A DNA stretch of 64,000 bases from Henningerozyma blattae CBS 6284. Lineage: Eukaryota > Ascomycota > Saccharomycetes > Saccharomycetales > Saccharomycetaceae. The DNA is taken from positions 930,001 to 994,000 of the forward strand of contig NC_020189.1 of NCBI RefSeq assembly GCF_000315915.1. Direction: 5' to 3'. A program made the translations under genes and the position numbers. Of the stretch, positions 43,581 through 53,563 are shown one piece after another; within the stretch, counting starts at the first letter, position 1; every line of letters starts with the position of its first letter. The notes beneath the pieces are model-generated. The model made no database searches. It saw only the letters and a list, made by a program, of their open reading frames with translations, and was not told where the DNA came from.

Positions 43581-44149
43581 TATACTGATGAGAACTATAC
43601 TGTACCAAATTCTTTAATCGTATATTAAACCAAACACTAAAGAATTTTCATAAAATTTACAGAAACATGCATATATAATTCAGCAGGATACGGGTCGCAA
43701 AAAAAACTTTTCTAGCACCTATTTCAATCTTATAATTGTCATTGATATTCAATTATTCGTCATCTGATGTATTTTCTCACACATTTATTTAAAACAAAAA
43801 TAAAATAATATACAATAAAATAAAGTACAATAAAATATTAATTAATGACTGGCATTCTTTTCTAATTAATTACATTTAATATATTTATATTTAAATGAAA
43901 TTATTCATTAAATTTTTTATGAAGTTTCTCAAATTATAAAAATTTAACTAAAACAAAAATCTATAAGTTTATAAAATTCTGTAATAATAACTCTTTATCT
44001 AATCATTATTTTTATTACATCTTGTTCTGTAACTCTTTATTTTGTAATACTTTATTTGAATGGCAATATTAAATGTACAAAAATTATTGTCTATAAAAAT
44101 TTGAGAATATATATATAAATATGAAATAATATGAAAAACAAAGTATATA
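43581..44149. other. Convergent RHO3 / PRM5-like 3' interval
   Basis: This 0.57-kb very AT-rich region contains only A/T-rich simple sequence. Confidence 0.6.
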
Positions 44150-45031
44150 TTAATATAATTCATTTAAATACACAGAAGGGATTCTATTATTTTGTTGTTT
44201 TTTATGCAAAGGTTGTGGTAGATTAATTTCTTCATTTTGTTTTGGAAGTTCATTCTGTTGACTTATTGTGGAAATAACACTTAATGATAAATTTCTAGAA
44301 TGACGTTTTTCATTTTGCATTATTTCAAACGTGGGTGATATAAATAAAGAACTTCTTTTATCAGTATATTGGTATGGATTCAAGTTTTGTGAATTTCTAC
44401 TATTTCTTGTACTGGTACTATTAGTACGATTTAAATTTACTGGTTTTGTAATTTTGGAAGTATATTTATTAATTGGTGAGAATGGTTCTTTGAATTCAAA
44501 AGTACTTAAACTTGTTTCATTTTTGATAACTTTCTTCTTACCATTTTCCACTATCGTGGATGCCATATCTGTAGATATTTCATATTCCAAACTATCTTGA
44601 TCGGACGTGTTTAATAATAATGAAGTGCTATTAAATTTGGTGAAAGGTGAATTTTCTAATTTTTTATTTTTTTTCGAAAGACTAGATGGATTACTATCTA
44701 ATCTTAAGAAATTTGCCTTTTCATTATCAAAATTATTATAGTTATAATTATCCAAATTGGTATTTTTTTTGGAAGTATAAGATAAATATAAGTTAATGAA
44801 TAAAAGTGTAATAATAAGCCCACCCAATGCTGCACCTATACTAATAAAAACAGTTCCATCCAGTACATTATTTGGATTGGTCCAAATATATGGATTATTA
44901 TTAGTCCTGGGGATTTCTATACTTGGGGTGGTGAATGTGGTTGTTGTTAATGTTAATTTTGGAAGAGCTCTTGCAGTAAGAGTTGGGACATATTTTGATG
45001 TAATAGTAGATAGATTCTCTGTAGGTGCCAT
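44150..45031 (-). CDS. PRM5/YNL058C: Prm5/Ynl058c-like single-pass membrane protein
   Basis: The 293-residue product has no cleavable signal. Its N-terminal 60 residues are rich in Thr, Ser and Pro and contain NNPYIWTN. One membrane segment lies at about 61-86 (VFISIGAALGGLIITLLFINLYL), followed by a long Ser/Asn-rich, mostly hydrophilic tail. This layout and the NPYI-before-membrane motif fit the ohnolog pair Prm5 (318 aa) and Ynl058c (316 aa). Prm5 is induced by pheromone and cell-wall stress; the molecular function is unknown. Position right after RHO3 (IX) and before OCA2 (XIV) fits both parents, so either name could apply. Confidence 0.78.
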   Translation of the reverse strand: MAPTENLSTITSKYVPTLTARALPKLTLTTTTFTTPSIEIPRTNNNPYIWTNPNNVLDGTVFISIGAALGGLIITLLFINLYLSYTSKKNTNLDNYNYNNFDNEKANFLRLDSNPSSLSKKNKKLENSPFTKFNSTSLLLNTSDQDSLEYEISTDMASTIVENGKKKVIKNETSLSTFEFKEPFSPINKYTSKITKPVNLNRTNSTSTRNSRNSQNLNPYQYTDKRSSLFISPTFEIMQNEKRHSRNLSLSVISTISQQNELPKQNEEINLPQPLHKKQQNNRIPSVYLNELY

Positions 45032-45050
45032 TGAGGAAGAAGAGTAAAAG

Positions 45051-45071
45051 ATATATATATATATATATATT
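45051..45071. repeat. AT dinucleotide repeat upstream of PRM5-like gene
   Basis: About ten AT units start 20 bp before the PRM5-like ATG, in its probable 5' UTR. Confidence 0.85.
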
Positions 45072-45793
45072 TTTAAAAAAATAAGGCTCTTGCCGCCGTG
45101 ACAGAAGCTACCTTAATAAAGAAAAAAAATATAAGAAAGGAGGAAAGAAAGAATGAAAAAACCAAACTCTAAACAAGATTAGTGATATATTTATAAAGAT
45201 AGTCAATTGGAACTTGGTGTATATAAACATATATTTACAAATGTTTACAATTATTCAAATCCTTGATGATATGTTTCTATGAAAGGGAAATAATTCTTTA
45301 AGGCATAAAATAAATAGAACAATTTCCCATAAAGGGTGTCTGAAAAAAAATTTTTTTCTTCATGGTTCTGAAAAGGGCATACTTTAAAAAAACAACTATA
45401 TTCAAGTCTAATACACTAGACACTTATTGATGATCCTCAATTTTTTTGTCTTAATATACTGTATCCTAGATACATAAGCAAAGCTTAAAAACCCAGTTAC
45501 ATCAAGAGGTCTAAAAATAGAAGTGTATTATATCTGTTACAGATTTTTGTACTTAATAGGCGATTTCTAACAAAATTGGCGATCAAACGATCTGAAGGTA
45601 AAGCCGTACAAAATTGGGAAATGAGGTCGAAAATGGAAATTGCGGGTAGGACAAAAATATTTGGCTGAATTCGGAAATACCATACTGCACTACCCGATTA
45701 GGAACTTGCTCCAAATTACGGAAAAATCTCACAGAAATACCCGCAGATCATTCCAAAACTGGTCTAAGATCTACAATATAAAAGCATCGATTT

Positions 45794-45827
45794 ATAGATA
45801 TATATAGATATATATAGATATATATAT
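45794..45827. repeat. 10-bp tandem repeat (TATATAGATA)
   Basis: About three tandem TATATAGATA units, ending in a plain TA run. Confidence 0.8.
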
Positions 45828-46568
45828 TAATTTATACGTATATAATTACATTTATGTATGAGATTTTCTAGGGTCAACGTGATGGTAGGAACTTAAACCT
45901 AAAAGAGTATAGCGAACAGCTGTCAAGAACGTAGGCATTATACTTTTATTTCATCTTTCAGGACGTGCCAATTATATACCGCTTTATAGTAATGCTAACA
46001 TATTGTAACCCTTGGATATTTGTCATTTTGGATACAATTAGGCAAAAGCATGAAATCTTTGACGAAAAAAAGAAAAAAAATGAAAAAATAAAAAAATAGA
46101 AAAAAGTAAAACGCTTTAAAAAGTCTGCATAACATAATCAGTTACATATTTGATACATCTGCTTCATCTATTACAGAAATAAACTAGGAGGAATGAAAAT
46201 ATTTATTATTTTCAGTACCCGGGAGCTTGATTATATGCCGTATTCAGAAAGTTTTAATTCTTTGTACTGCATACTTCTTGATAGGATAACTATGTGGGTG
46301 AATGTGTATTTTATTTTGTAAAAGGAGATGAGGATATTGAGGCATCAATTTTGTATTATTTTCACAACTTGTTACACAGTAAGCTTTAACAGTTAGCTTA
46401 TTTCACAATCTCTACTTCTCCTGGGTGTACGGAGTTTACAGCTGAAAATTCCCTATTATGAAAATTGAAAATTATTATTAAATAAAACAACGATTATTTT
46501 ATTAAAGACAAATATTTAAGATTAAAAATAGTAAAGTATATTGTAAACTAAAGCAGAGCAAAATCGTA

Positions 46569-47180
46569 TTGGAAATGAAACCAAAATATATTCCACCTTT
46601 AAACTTTTCTCCTGTGGTTAGTACAGATGTTTCACTATATAGATCAGGGTACCCAATGCCTCTAAACTATTCATACATCAGAAACCAATTGCATTTAAAA
46701 ACAATCATTTATGTCGGCGATAAAGAAGAATTATCCTCAGAATATTCGGAGTTCTTAAAGGACAATGCTATATTGTTCCATCATGTATACATGGACTCTT
46801 CACGAGATGTATCCTTGAAGCCCAAGATGGATAAAGTTCTACGATTGGTCTTGGATACTGATAATTATCCAATTCTTATACATTCCAATAAGGGGAAACA
46901 TAGAGTAGGGGTAGTAGTGGGGATTATAAGGAAAATATTACAAGGATGGTCTATAGCAGGTATATATCAAGAATATGGGGTATTTTCTGGTGGTCTGAAA
47001 GGGGAAGTTGATTTGGAATATATAACAATGTTTGAAACGAATTTATCTATCCCCAAGACAAAATTACCAGGGTTTGCAAAAATTAATCTTTTAGATAATA
47101 CTCAATCAGATGGTAGTAGTACTGATGATAATCAAACTACTATCATATCATCGAATTTGAGAGAGAGGCTTGTTGTATAA
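46569..47180 (+). CDS. OCA2: Oca2, tyrosine-phosphatase-like protein lacking the catalytic cysteine
   Basis: The 203-residue protein resembles Oca2 (YNL056W, 197 aa), one of a family of phosphatase-like proteins (Oca1, Siw14, Oca2, Oca4, Oca6). The N-terminus PPLNFSPVVSTDVSLYRSGYP is the family hallmark. The signature loop reads HSNKGKHR at about residue 104-111, where an active enzyme would have HCX5R, so Ser replaces the nucleophilic Cys. From memory S. cerevisiae Oca2 has the same change, which points to a regulatory or scaffold role. ATGs at 46,569 and 46,575 are both possible; the second gives the MKPKYIPP start nearest the yeast protein. It follows the PRM5/YNL058C-like gene as on chromosome XIV. 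Confidence 0.9.
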   Translation: MEMKPKYIPPLNFSPVVSTDVSLYRSGYPMPLNYSYIRNQLHLKTIIYVGDKEELSSEYSEFLKDNAILFHHVYMDSSRDVSLKPKMDKVLRLVLDTDNYPILIHSNKGKHRVGVVVGIIRKILQGWSIAGIYQEYGVFSGGLKGEVDLEYITMFETNLSIPKTKLPGFAKINLLDNTQSDGSSTDDNQTTIISSNLRERLVV

Positions 47181-47424
47181 CATAGAGAAGACTAACCAAG
47201 AATCTCCCTTCAAAATTGCCCAAATTGCATCATCGTTTGATACCTGCTTCTCTTTTTTTATTTTATTTTTTTTTCTTTTTTTTAATACAATGATTTTTTA
47301 TTCTTCATCCCCATAATGTCAAACATCCCCAAAAATTTCATTATAGTAATAAATTTATTATACAAATATTAAATATTAATTTACATAATGATTTCAAAAG
47401 CAACAAGAAAAAATAAAATAAAAT

Positions 47425-50400
47425 CTAAGCAGTAGTTTCTTGTATTTCCATATTCTTGAAAAATAAACCAATTTCTCTCTTTGTATTAATCGACATACCT
47501 AATTGGGCAATATCCAAAGATTTCATACTACTTTCTAATTTAGGTATATTTTCAACAGGTTTTATAGCTTTACTGTCACCCAGCAATTGACGAACTTGAT
47601 CCGATAGAGTATTTATCGAAAGCAACAAATCTTTATGAGTTGCAGATTCTTGAGCTAATTTTATAACGTATGGATTTTCATTCAACCTTCCCGCTTTGAT
47701 AGTGTATAGCTTCAAGATGTTTAATAATTCTTCAATTTCATTGATTTTCTTAGTAGCTTGTTCCAATTTATTACGTAAACTGATTTGTTTCAACCATTGA
47801 TGACAATCTAAGTCACGTAATCTTTCCAAAGATTTATCTTTTATCATTTGAAGTTTCTTGATATCTTTCTTAGCCTTGGAGAATTCAGAATAAAATTTAG
47901 ATAATATTGATATAGATTTTTCTGACTCTTCAACATCTTCGAGCATGGAATTCAGTTTTTGGTATATTCCCTCCATACTTTCACCATGTTTTTTCAAAAG
48001 ATCCATAAGAGTACTAATTTCAGGTATTCTCCAAGTATAAATATTATTGATAGTATTCAAAGAACGATTATGGATTTCAATAGTGGATTGGTCCTTAATG
48101 TATTTACCTAAATTATCCGAATTTTCTTGCATTACTAATAATTCACCTTCAATATTATAGTAAGTGGCTTCTATTCTTTGCATTATTGGGTCAGTCGAAT
48201 TAAATTTCATATTAGAGACATCTGCACAAGGGTAATAACTTTTTAATTTGATAGGTTTATAATAGTCAGCCAAGTAAGATTCTTCTTTTTCAAATGCTTG
48301 AAGTTCGAAGTCACATACTTCAACTGGGGCAGTTTGCATACCAAAATCAGAAGTAGGGGCATGGGGTACTTGTGTACCATTCGAAACTAGTTGTATTGGA
48401 TCTGTTTGCATAGAAAATTCTACAGTATCAACCAAACTAATCGTCTGAGTTCCTTGACTCATTATTTCTCTTCCATTTTCTTCATCAGAAGCTTCAGTCG
48501 GTGTTGTATCATTAGTATTGGTATTAGAACTGATGACTTCAAATGATGTTGGTAGAGATCCATCAGTTTGTTCAACATCTTCATCAATATTATCGGTTGG
48601 TAAAGGTTGTACTTCTGCAACGTTTGGAAATGGGAAATCCCCCTCATCTACTTCTTTTTCAGATTCATCTTCATTTTCAGTATCTGATGATTTTTCTTCT
48701 ATAACATCATTATTACAGTTATCAATATTATTATTGGAGCCAATTTCTTCTGATCGATCTTGTAGAAGATTTTTAGATTCTTTCTGAGGATCGGCATCAG
48801 TTTCTTTTTTCAAAGCAGCTATGTCTTCCTTTTGTAAATCAGTTAGATCTTCTTTTTGAATATTAACTTCATTTTCTTTCTTTAGAACCTCCTCAGTTTC
48901 TTGCTGTATATCCTCATTACTTTTTTGTAATAAATTATTATTTTCTTGTTGTGGAAAATCTTTATTTTCTGTCTGTATATCCGCTTTAATATTTTGTTCT
49001 TGGGCATTTTCATCCTTTTGTTCTTGATGATCTTCCTTTTCTTGGTGTATTGTACTATTTTTTTCATGTTCCATTGCTGTGTTCAAGGGTTGCTTTGAAA
49101 ATAGATTTTTTTCACTTACTTGACCTTCTTTCAGATCTTCCTTTGAATTTGTATTAAGAATTGTGCTCTCAGCAGAACCGTCTGTAGAAGTGATTGATGA
49201 GGTTGGTTTATTAAAAGAAAATTTAGAAGCATTAGGAGATTTTGAGAAATTATTTTGGAAACTAGCAAATGGAGAGGCTGAGGTTCCTTTACTGGATAGA
49301 GTAGTAAATGACTGTTTTAAAGAATCATTATCTAATCCAGAAAAGTTTGTTGATTTTTTTAATCTTTCGGTGAAAGAAAGTATATCGTTAGTTTGTGTTG
49401 CATCATCAGTTTCTCCTTTAATCAATGATTCAGATACAGAGACAGTATTATTTGCTGTGGCTGATTCATCTTTTATTTGTGTCGAATCCTTACTATTTTC
49501 ATTTGTAGTTTTATCTTCATCTATATCATCCTTTTGGGGGGGTTCTTCTGGTTCGACTGTATTTTCGACTGTAGAATCTTTGAAATCATCACTTGTGGAA
49601 GTATTGTCTTTTTCTTGCTCCTTCTGTAGCAGATGCTTAAATGGAGATTCAATATTGCTAGTACTGGGCTCTCCGAATACAGGTTTGCCAAAAGCACTTA
49701 TATTTGAAGAATCAAACTTTGGAAAATCAGAAAAGGATTTTGGCTTCTGTTCTTCATCACTCGTTGTTATTTTCTCTTTACCCAAATTTGCAAATGGGGA
49801 GGAACTATTAGAGTTATTATTTGAGCTAAAGGCACCAAAGGAAGAACTAAATGGTTTGGAGCCAAATGATCCTGATATTTCTGAATTAACCGTATTATAA
49901 GGCGTTTGGCCAAAATTAGACTTACCAAAAGTGTGTTGACTAAAAGCAGGATTTGCTGATTTCTCTGTCGTTATAGAATCACCAAAATTAGGTTCGTTTG
50001 ATTGTGATTGATTAGAAGATAACTTACTGAAAGGCGAGTCTGCCGAAGAAGTTCCAAAGGCAGGTTTACCAAATGGTGAATCTGTAGAAGTGGTTCCAAA
50101 GGCAGGTTTACCAAATGGTGAATCTGTAGAAGTGGTTCCAAATGAAGGCTTTCCAAATGTAGAGGTAGTTCCAAATGAAGGCTTTCCAAATGGCGAGTCT
50201 GTAGTTGATGACCCAAATGCTGGTTTCCCAAATGGTGATTCTGTGGAGGTAGTTCCAAATGCAGGCTTTCCAAATGGTGAGTATGTGGAGGTAGTTCCAA
50301 GGGCAGGTTTTCCGAATGGCGAGTCTGTGGATGTAGATCCAAATAAAGGCTTGCCAAAAGGAGAGTCTGTAGTGGCTGGCTTGTTTAATGATGATTCTGA

Positions 50401-51744
50401 TGTAGTATCGTCAGATTTTGAGTTATTCTGGACTGAATTATTGTCCAAAGATAATTTGGCTAACTGAATATCATTACCCTTATTTTCCTTGTATGAATTT
50501 TTTATCAAAGTTTCCAATGCATTAATATTAAAAGTGTTGCTTTTTAAATGCGCGACGTTATAAAGAGCATTAATTTGAATTTGACCTTCATTGTTTAAGA
50601 TATATATTAAAGGTAATTGAGAAACAGTATCCACACCAGGGCAAGGTTGATCAATGGATCCTGTAGTGGCAATGTCTAGGGACATCCCAATTGGATTTGT
50701 ATCATTATCGGTTTGTTCATTTAAAGGCAAAGATAATCGTTCACTATCTTGAGCTGGTTGAAAGACTTCATTCTTATCAATGATTGTGATTTCTGAAGAA
50801 GTTGAAGATGCAATTAGGTTGATTGATTGAACAGGTTCTGGTAAGAGGTTTGTTAAAGGGATTTTATAAAGAGTTGGATATCTTAACACTTGCCCAAAAG
50901 CTGGGGTTATATCAAAAGATTCTTTAAATTGAAATTGGCCATTTGAAGCAGTAACAAGATAAGATTTAAAATCATAATTCACGTCTTCTAAATTAATAGG
51001 TTCACCCCAAATCAATATAAATGTGGATTTGTCTAATGCGTTTATCAAATATGGTAAATATTGATCATCAAACTCTTGTAAAAGATCATCTGGGGGGGTG
51101 ATTGTTAGATTGGGTGTTTCACTCTGACTCTTTGCGATGAATGTTGGCATGAAATAAACCTCAACAGAATGATTATCTTTAAAACAGAAAATTGAATCAT
51201 TGAGGATATCAAATGATACTGTATTACTTTTTAACATGACTGGAGACGCATTATTTTCTAATATTTTTACAATCGACAGCGAACCATTATTGGATAAAAT
51301 AATTAAATCTGTACCGTAAACCATTGATTGCCTAATTGAATCGCTGAATTTAAAGGACAATTTTGTTTCAGTAAAATTAGTCAGATCAACTTGATATATT
51401 TCATCGAATGATTGATTAATTATAATAGCTAAATTTTCACTTGGTAAAAACTTTGTCAGAATAGTATTATCTACATTTTTTTCCCATTTAATATCAAAAT
51501 TGCTTTCTTCCGTTTCTGATACAGCAAAGTTCCTTAAACTTTGCAAGTCACCGATAATAACTTTAGTAGAAGTGGCAGCAATAAATAATGGAGTCGAAGT
51601 TGAAGGGTAATTAAGAATATCTAAATTGTGAATTGATGTATATGGCAATTGTTCATCTTTATAGTTTGGTAAAATGGATATGGGCTTTGCAATTTGCTTA
51701 AAACCGAAATCCTCAGATATCGTCGTTTGAAGCTCTTCAACCAT
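47425..51744 (-). CDS. NUP159: Nup159, cytoplasmic-face FG nucleoporin
   Basis: The 1,439-residue protein matches Nup159 (1,460 aa). Residues 1 to about 400 form the N-terminal beta-propeller that binds the mRNA-export helicase Dbp5. Next comes an FG region with eight 14-residue SPFGKP-type repeats (about 461-569) and further FG motifs to about 700. An acidic, Glu/Gln-rich stretch follows. Dyn2-binding QT motifs are visible near 1,090-1,130 (QGTQT, FSMQTDP, FGMQTAP and a degenerate NGTQV), fewer than the set known in S. cerevisiae. The C-terminal 280 residues are coiled coil that joins Nup82-Nsp1. It lies on the cytoplasmic side of the nuclear pore. On chromosome IX NUP159 lies to the right of HIS5; here it follows OCA2 directly. 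Confidence 0.95.
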   Translation of the reverse strand: MVEELQTTISEDFGFKQIAKPISILPNYKDEQLPYTSIHNLDILNYPSTSTPLFIAATSTKVIIGDLQSLRNFAVSETEESNFDIKWEKNVDNTILTKFLPSENLAIIINQSFDEIYQVDLTNFTETKLSFKFSDSIRQSMVYGTDLIILSNNGSLSIVKILENNASPVMLKSNTVSFDILNDSIFCFKDNHSVEVYFMPTFIAKSQSETPNLTITPPDDLLQEFDDQYLPYLINALDKSTFILIWGEPINLEDVNYDFKSYLVTASNGQFQFKESFDITPAFGQVLRYPTLYKIPLTNLLPEPVQSINLIASSTSSEITIIDKNEVFQPAQDSERLSLPLNEQTDNDTNPIGMSLDIATTGSIDQPCPGVDTVSQLPLIYILNNEGQIQINALYNVAHLKSNTFNINALETLIKNSYKENKGNDIQLAKLSLDNNSVQNNSKSDDTTSESSLNKPATTDSPFGKPLFGSTSTDSPFGKPALGTTSTYSPFGKPAFGTTSTESPFGKPAFGSSTTDSPFGKPSFGTTSTFGKPSFGTTSTDSPFGKPAFGTTSTDSPFGKPAFGTSSADSPFSKLSSNQSQSNEPNFGDSITTEKSANPAFSQHTFGKSNFGQTPYNTVNSEISGSFGSKPFSSSFGAFSSNNNSNSSSPFANLGKEKITTSDEEQKPKSFSDFPKFDSSNISAFGKPVFGEPSTSNIESPFKHLLQKEQEKDNTSTSDDFKDSTVENTVEPEEPPQKDDIDEDKTTNENSKDSTQIKDESATANNTVSVSESLIKGETDDATQTNDILSFTERLKKSTNFSGLDNDSLKQSFTTLSSKGTSASPFASFQNNFSKSPNASKFSFNKPTSSITSTDGSAESTILNTNSKEDLKEGQVSEKNLFSKQPLNTAMEHEKNSTIHQEKEDHQEQKDENAQEQNIKADIQTENKDFPQQENNNLLQKSNEDIQQETEEVLKKENEVNIQKEDLTDLQKEDIAALKKETDADPQKESKNLLQDRSEEIGSNNNIDNCNNDVIEEKSSDTENEDESEKEVDEGDFPFPNVAEVQPLPTDNIDEDVEQTDGSLPTSFEVISSNTNTNDTTPTEASDEENGREIMSQGTQTISLVDTVEFSMQTDPIQLVSNGTQVPHAPTSDFGMQTAPVEVCDFELQAFEKEESYLADYYKPIKLKSYYPCADVSNMKFNSTDPIMQRIEATYYNIEGELLVMQENSDNLGKYIKDQSTIEIHNRSLNTINNIYTWRIPEISTLMDLLKKHGESMEGIYQKLNSMLEDVEESEKSISILSKFYSEFSKAKKDIKKLQMIKDKSLERLRDLDCHQWLKQISLRNKLEQATKKINEIEELLNILKLYTIKAGRLNENPYVIKLAQESATHKDLLLSINTLSDQVRQLLGDSKAIKPVENIPKLESSMKSLDIAQLGMSINTKREIGLFFKNMEIQETTA
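50038..50364 (-). repeat. Coding minisatellite: eight 42-bp units in the NUP159 FG region
   Basis: The 327 bp encode 109 residues: eight SPFGKPAFGTTSTD-like units, with one three-residue deletion at the junction of units five and six. Units differ mostly by point changes. Frames read on the opposite strand are artefacts of this repeat. Confidence 0.9.
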
Positions 51745-52081
51745 AATTGGTAGAGTGTAGGTTGAGTCGGTGCACTTTGAAGATAAGTTTATGTGTGGTT
51801 TATTTTTTGTAACTATCTTTTTTTATTTTTTTATTTTAAGTTTAATATTATATGTTAAGATGCTAAAGAGATGAGATAAGTTACCCGGGAAGTAACATCA
51901 AATTTGAAACTATCAGGTGATCGTCTACTAGAATACTTACCAACTTGAAGAAGTCCAAAAAAATACAGAAGATAAATCAAATAGCTGAGATATATATAAA
52001 CATATAGTAATAAATTAAAATATAAAATGAAGTTGGAATTTAGTAGGTAAATTAGTACTAATATTATAAAACATTTACAGG

Positions 52082-52106
52082 CACGTGACACACCAGATGT
52101 CACGTG
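52082..52106. promoter_or_regulatory. Paired CACGTG (Cbf1-type) sites
   Basis: CACGTG occurs at 52,082-52,087 and 52,101-52,106. Each reads TCACGTG on one strand, facing opposite ways. They lie about 340-360 bp upstream of NUP159. Confidence 0.55.
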
Positions 52107-53401
52107 ATATATTGTTACAAAGCTTTTGAATTATATAGTAATATAACTAGAACAAAAGACTCCCGGAAGGAATTCTTTATCCAATAGATTTATATGGTAG
52201 AATGTGCGAGTGTAATATATTTTGAATATATGTTATATTGGAATAATTAATTTTTGTGCATATTCAAACAAGTAATTGTTAGGGAACTAGTTATTAATTG
52301 AAATAAAGTGGATATCTCTTCTTAAAATATGTAAAAAAGGGAATCATTTTAGCCTGGTTCTTATATAATAAATTACATATATTTTCGAGATAGCAAAGAA
52401 TATATAAGACAAATTTTTTTTATAAATTTAGAAATGTTGCTCTATTGTTTCTTCCCTCCAATACTCCTTGAACTCAAGAAAGGGTACACAAAGAAGCATC
52501 TTCACTGCGTACGCAGTTAAATTGTTTTAAATAATTATTTACTAAGTTCAGTAGTGCAAAATATTCAACGTCTATTCATGAATTTTTAAAAAAAAGTAAT
52601 AGGTAATATTTTTTTAATGAAGAAGAAAGGAGAGTGATACATCCTTTTTGGTTTTATTTTTGCTACTATAGAAAATTATTTCAATTAGGATATTCTTTAC
52701 CAATCTTATCAATATTTGCTACTTTTGATCCGTAATTCAAACTAAACCTGAAATATAAGAGAGAACGAAATATATACTATTCTTGAAACAATTCCTTTTA
52801 ACTGTCCGCTATTATTCATTTTGAAGTTTAATTTAATCTATAGGTATTAAAACAAGTAGGAAGATATATATTTATCATTATCTACAATCTTACGGAAGTT
52901 CTACTAATGGTTAAGTTTTTGACACATTTTAAAAATACCGATCTATATTGAATCTTTTATACAACCAAATATAATAAACTAGTATCAAAAATCAGTAGGC
53001 TGTGAGGTTTATTAAGCTATCCTATCTATTCAGCCAATATTAGTAGCATAGCCATATATAAAAAGAACTGCAACTTGCATATAATCTGTAGGAAATTACT
53101 GATGTAAGCTCTCAATTAATGTACGTATACATATACAAGATTTTGCTGGCATATGGGGTGGAAGAAGTAATTTATAGTAGTTGGCTCTATAATATTACTT
53201 TTTAATAATTTTAAAAAGAGAAAAATCTACATATTATTAAAGATCTCATTAATTGTATGATTATTATTCATTTTTGGTAAATAATACGGATTGATGTAAA
53301 TAAATATATTTAGCCTTTAATATTTTATTTTTTTACATAAGAATGGAAAAATGTTTTTCCCGCGAATTACTATATACCCAAAAATACTAGACTTTTGGTA
53401 G

Positions 53402-53424
53402 AATTTTTCAGTTCATCTCATCGC
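53402..53424 (+). promoter_or_regulatory. RRPE and PAC elements of the SUA5 promoter
   Basis: AATTTTTCA at 53,402-53,410 is followed by CTCATCGC (perfect PAC, minus-strand reading GCGATGAG) at 53,417-53,424, about 140 bp before the ATG. Confidence 0.75.
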
Positions 53425-53563
53425 TTTTATATAGGTGTAGATGCTAGGAACTAAAATAATTATTCGTTGATAACGATAGTAATATTTCATCTATATCTAG
53501 TAATATCTATGTAAATCTTATATACAAGAACTCTCAAATATTGGGAATGAAGCTGTAAAGCTT

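Larger units (their letters stand above)
45032..46568. other. Divergent PRM5-like / OCA2 interval
   Basis: This 1.5-kb stretch has no gene. It includes a GC-richer patch (about 45,560-45,770), a 10-bp tandem repeat at 45,794-45,827 and A-runs near 46,060-46,100. HIS5, which follows PRM5 on S. cerevisiae chromosome IX, is not present. Confidence 0.6.
51745..53563. other. Divergent NUP159-SUA5 interval, synteny junction
   Basis: This 1.8-kb AT-rich interval has no gene. It contains a pair of TCACGTG sites near 52,090 on the NUP159 side and a PAC/RRPE pair on the SUA5 side. In S. cerevisiae NUP159 (IX) and SUA5 (VII) are on unrelated chromosomes, so the two conserved blocks meet here. Confidence 0.6.

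Noticed and set aside
49163..49900. 245-codon frame antisense to NUP159
   Set aside because: It is an artefact of the low-complexity Ser/Asp/Glu codons of NUP159 on the other strand; same for 50,090-50,467.
52082..52230. Possible centromere starting at the CACGTG pair (CDEI-like) followed by AT-rich DNA
   Set aside because: No CDEIII core (TTCCGAA) at the proper distance; the nearest candidate reads CCCGGAAGG.
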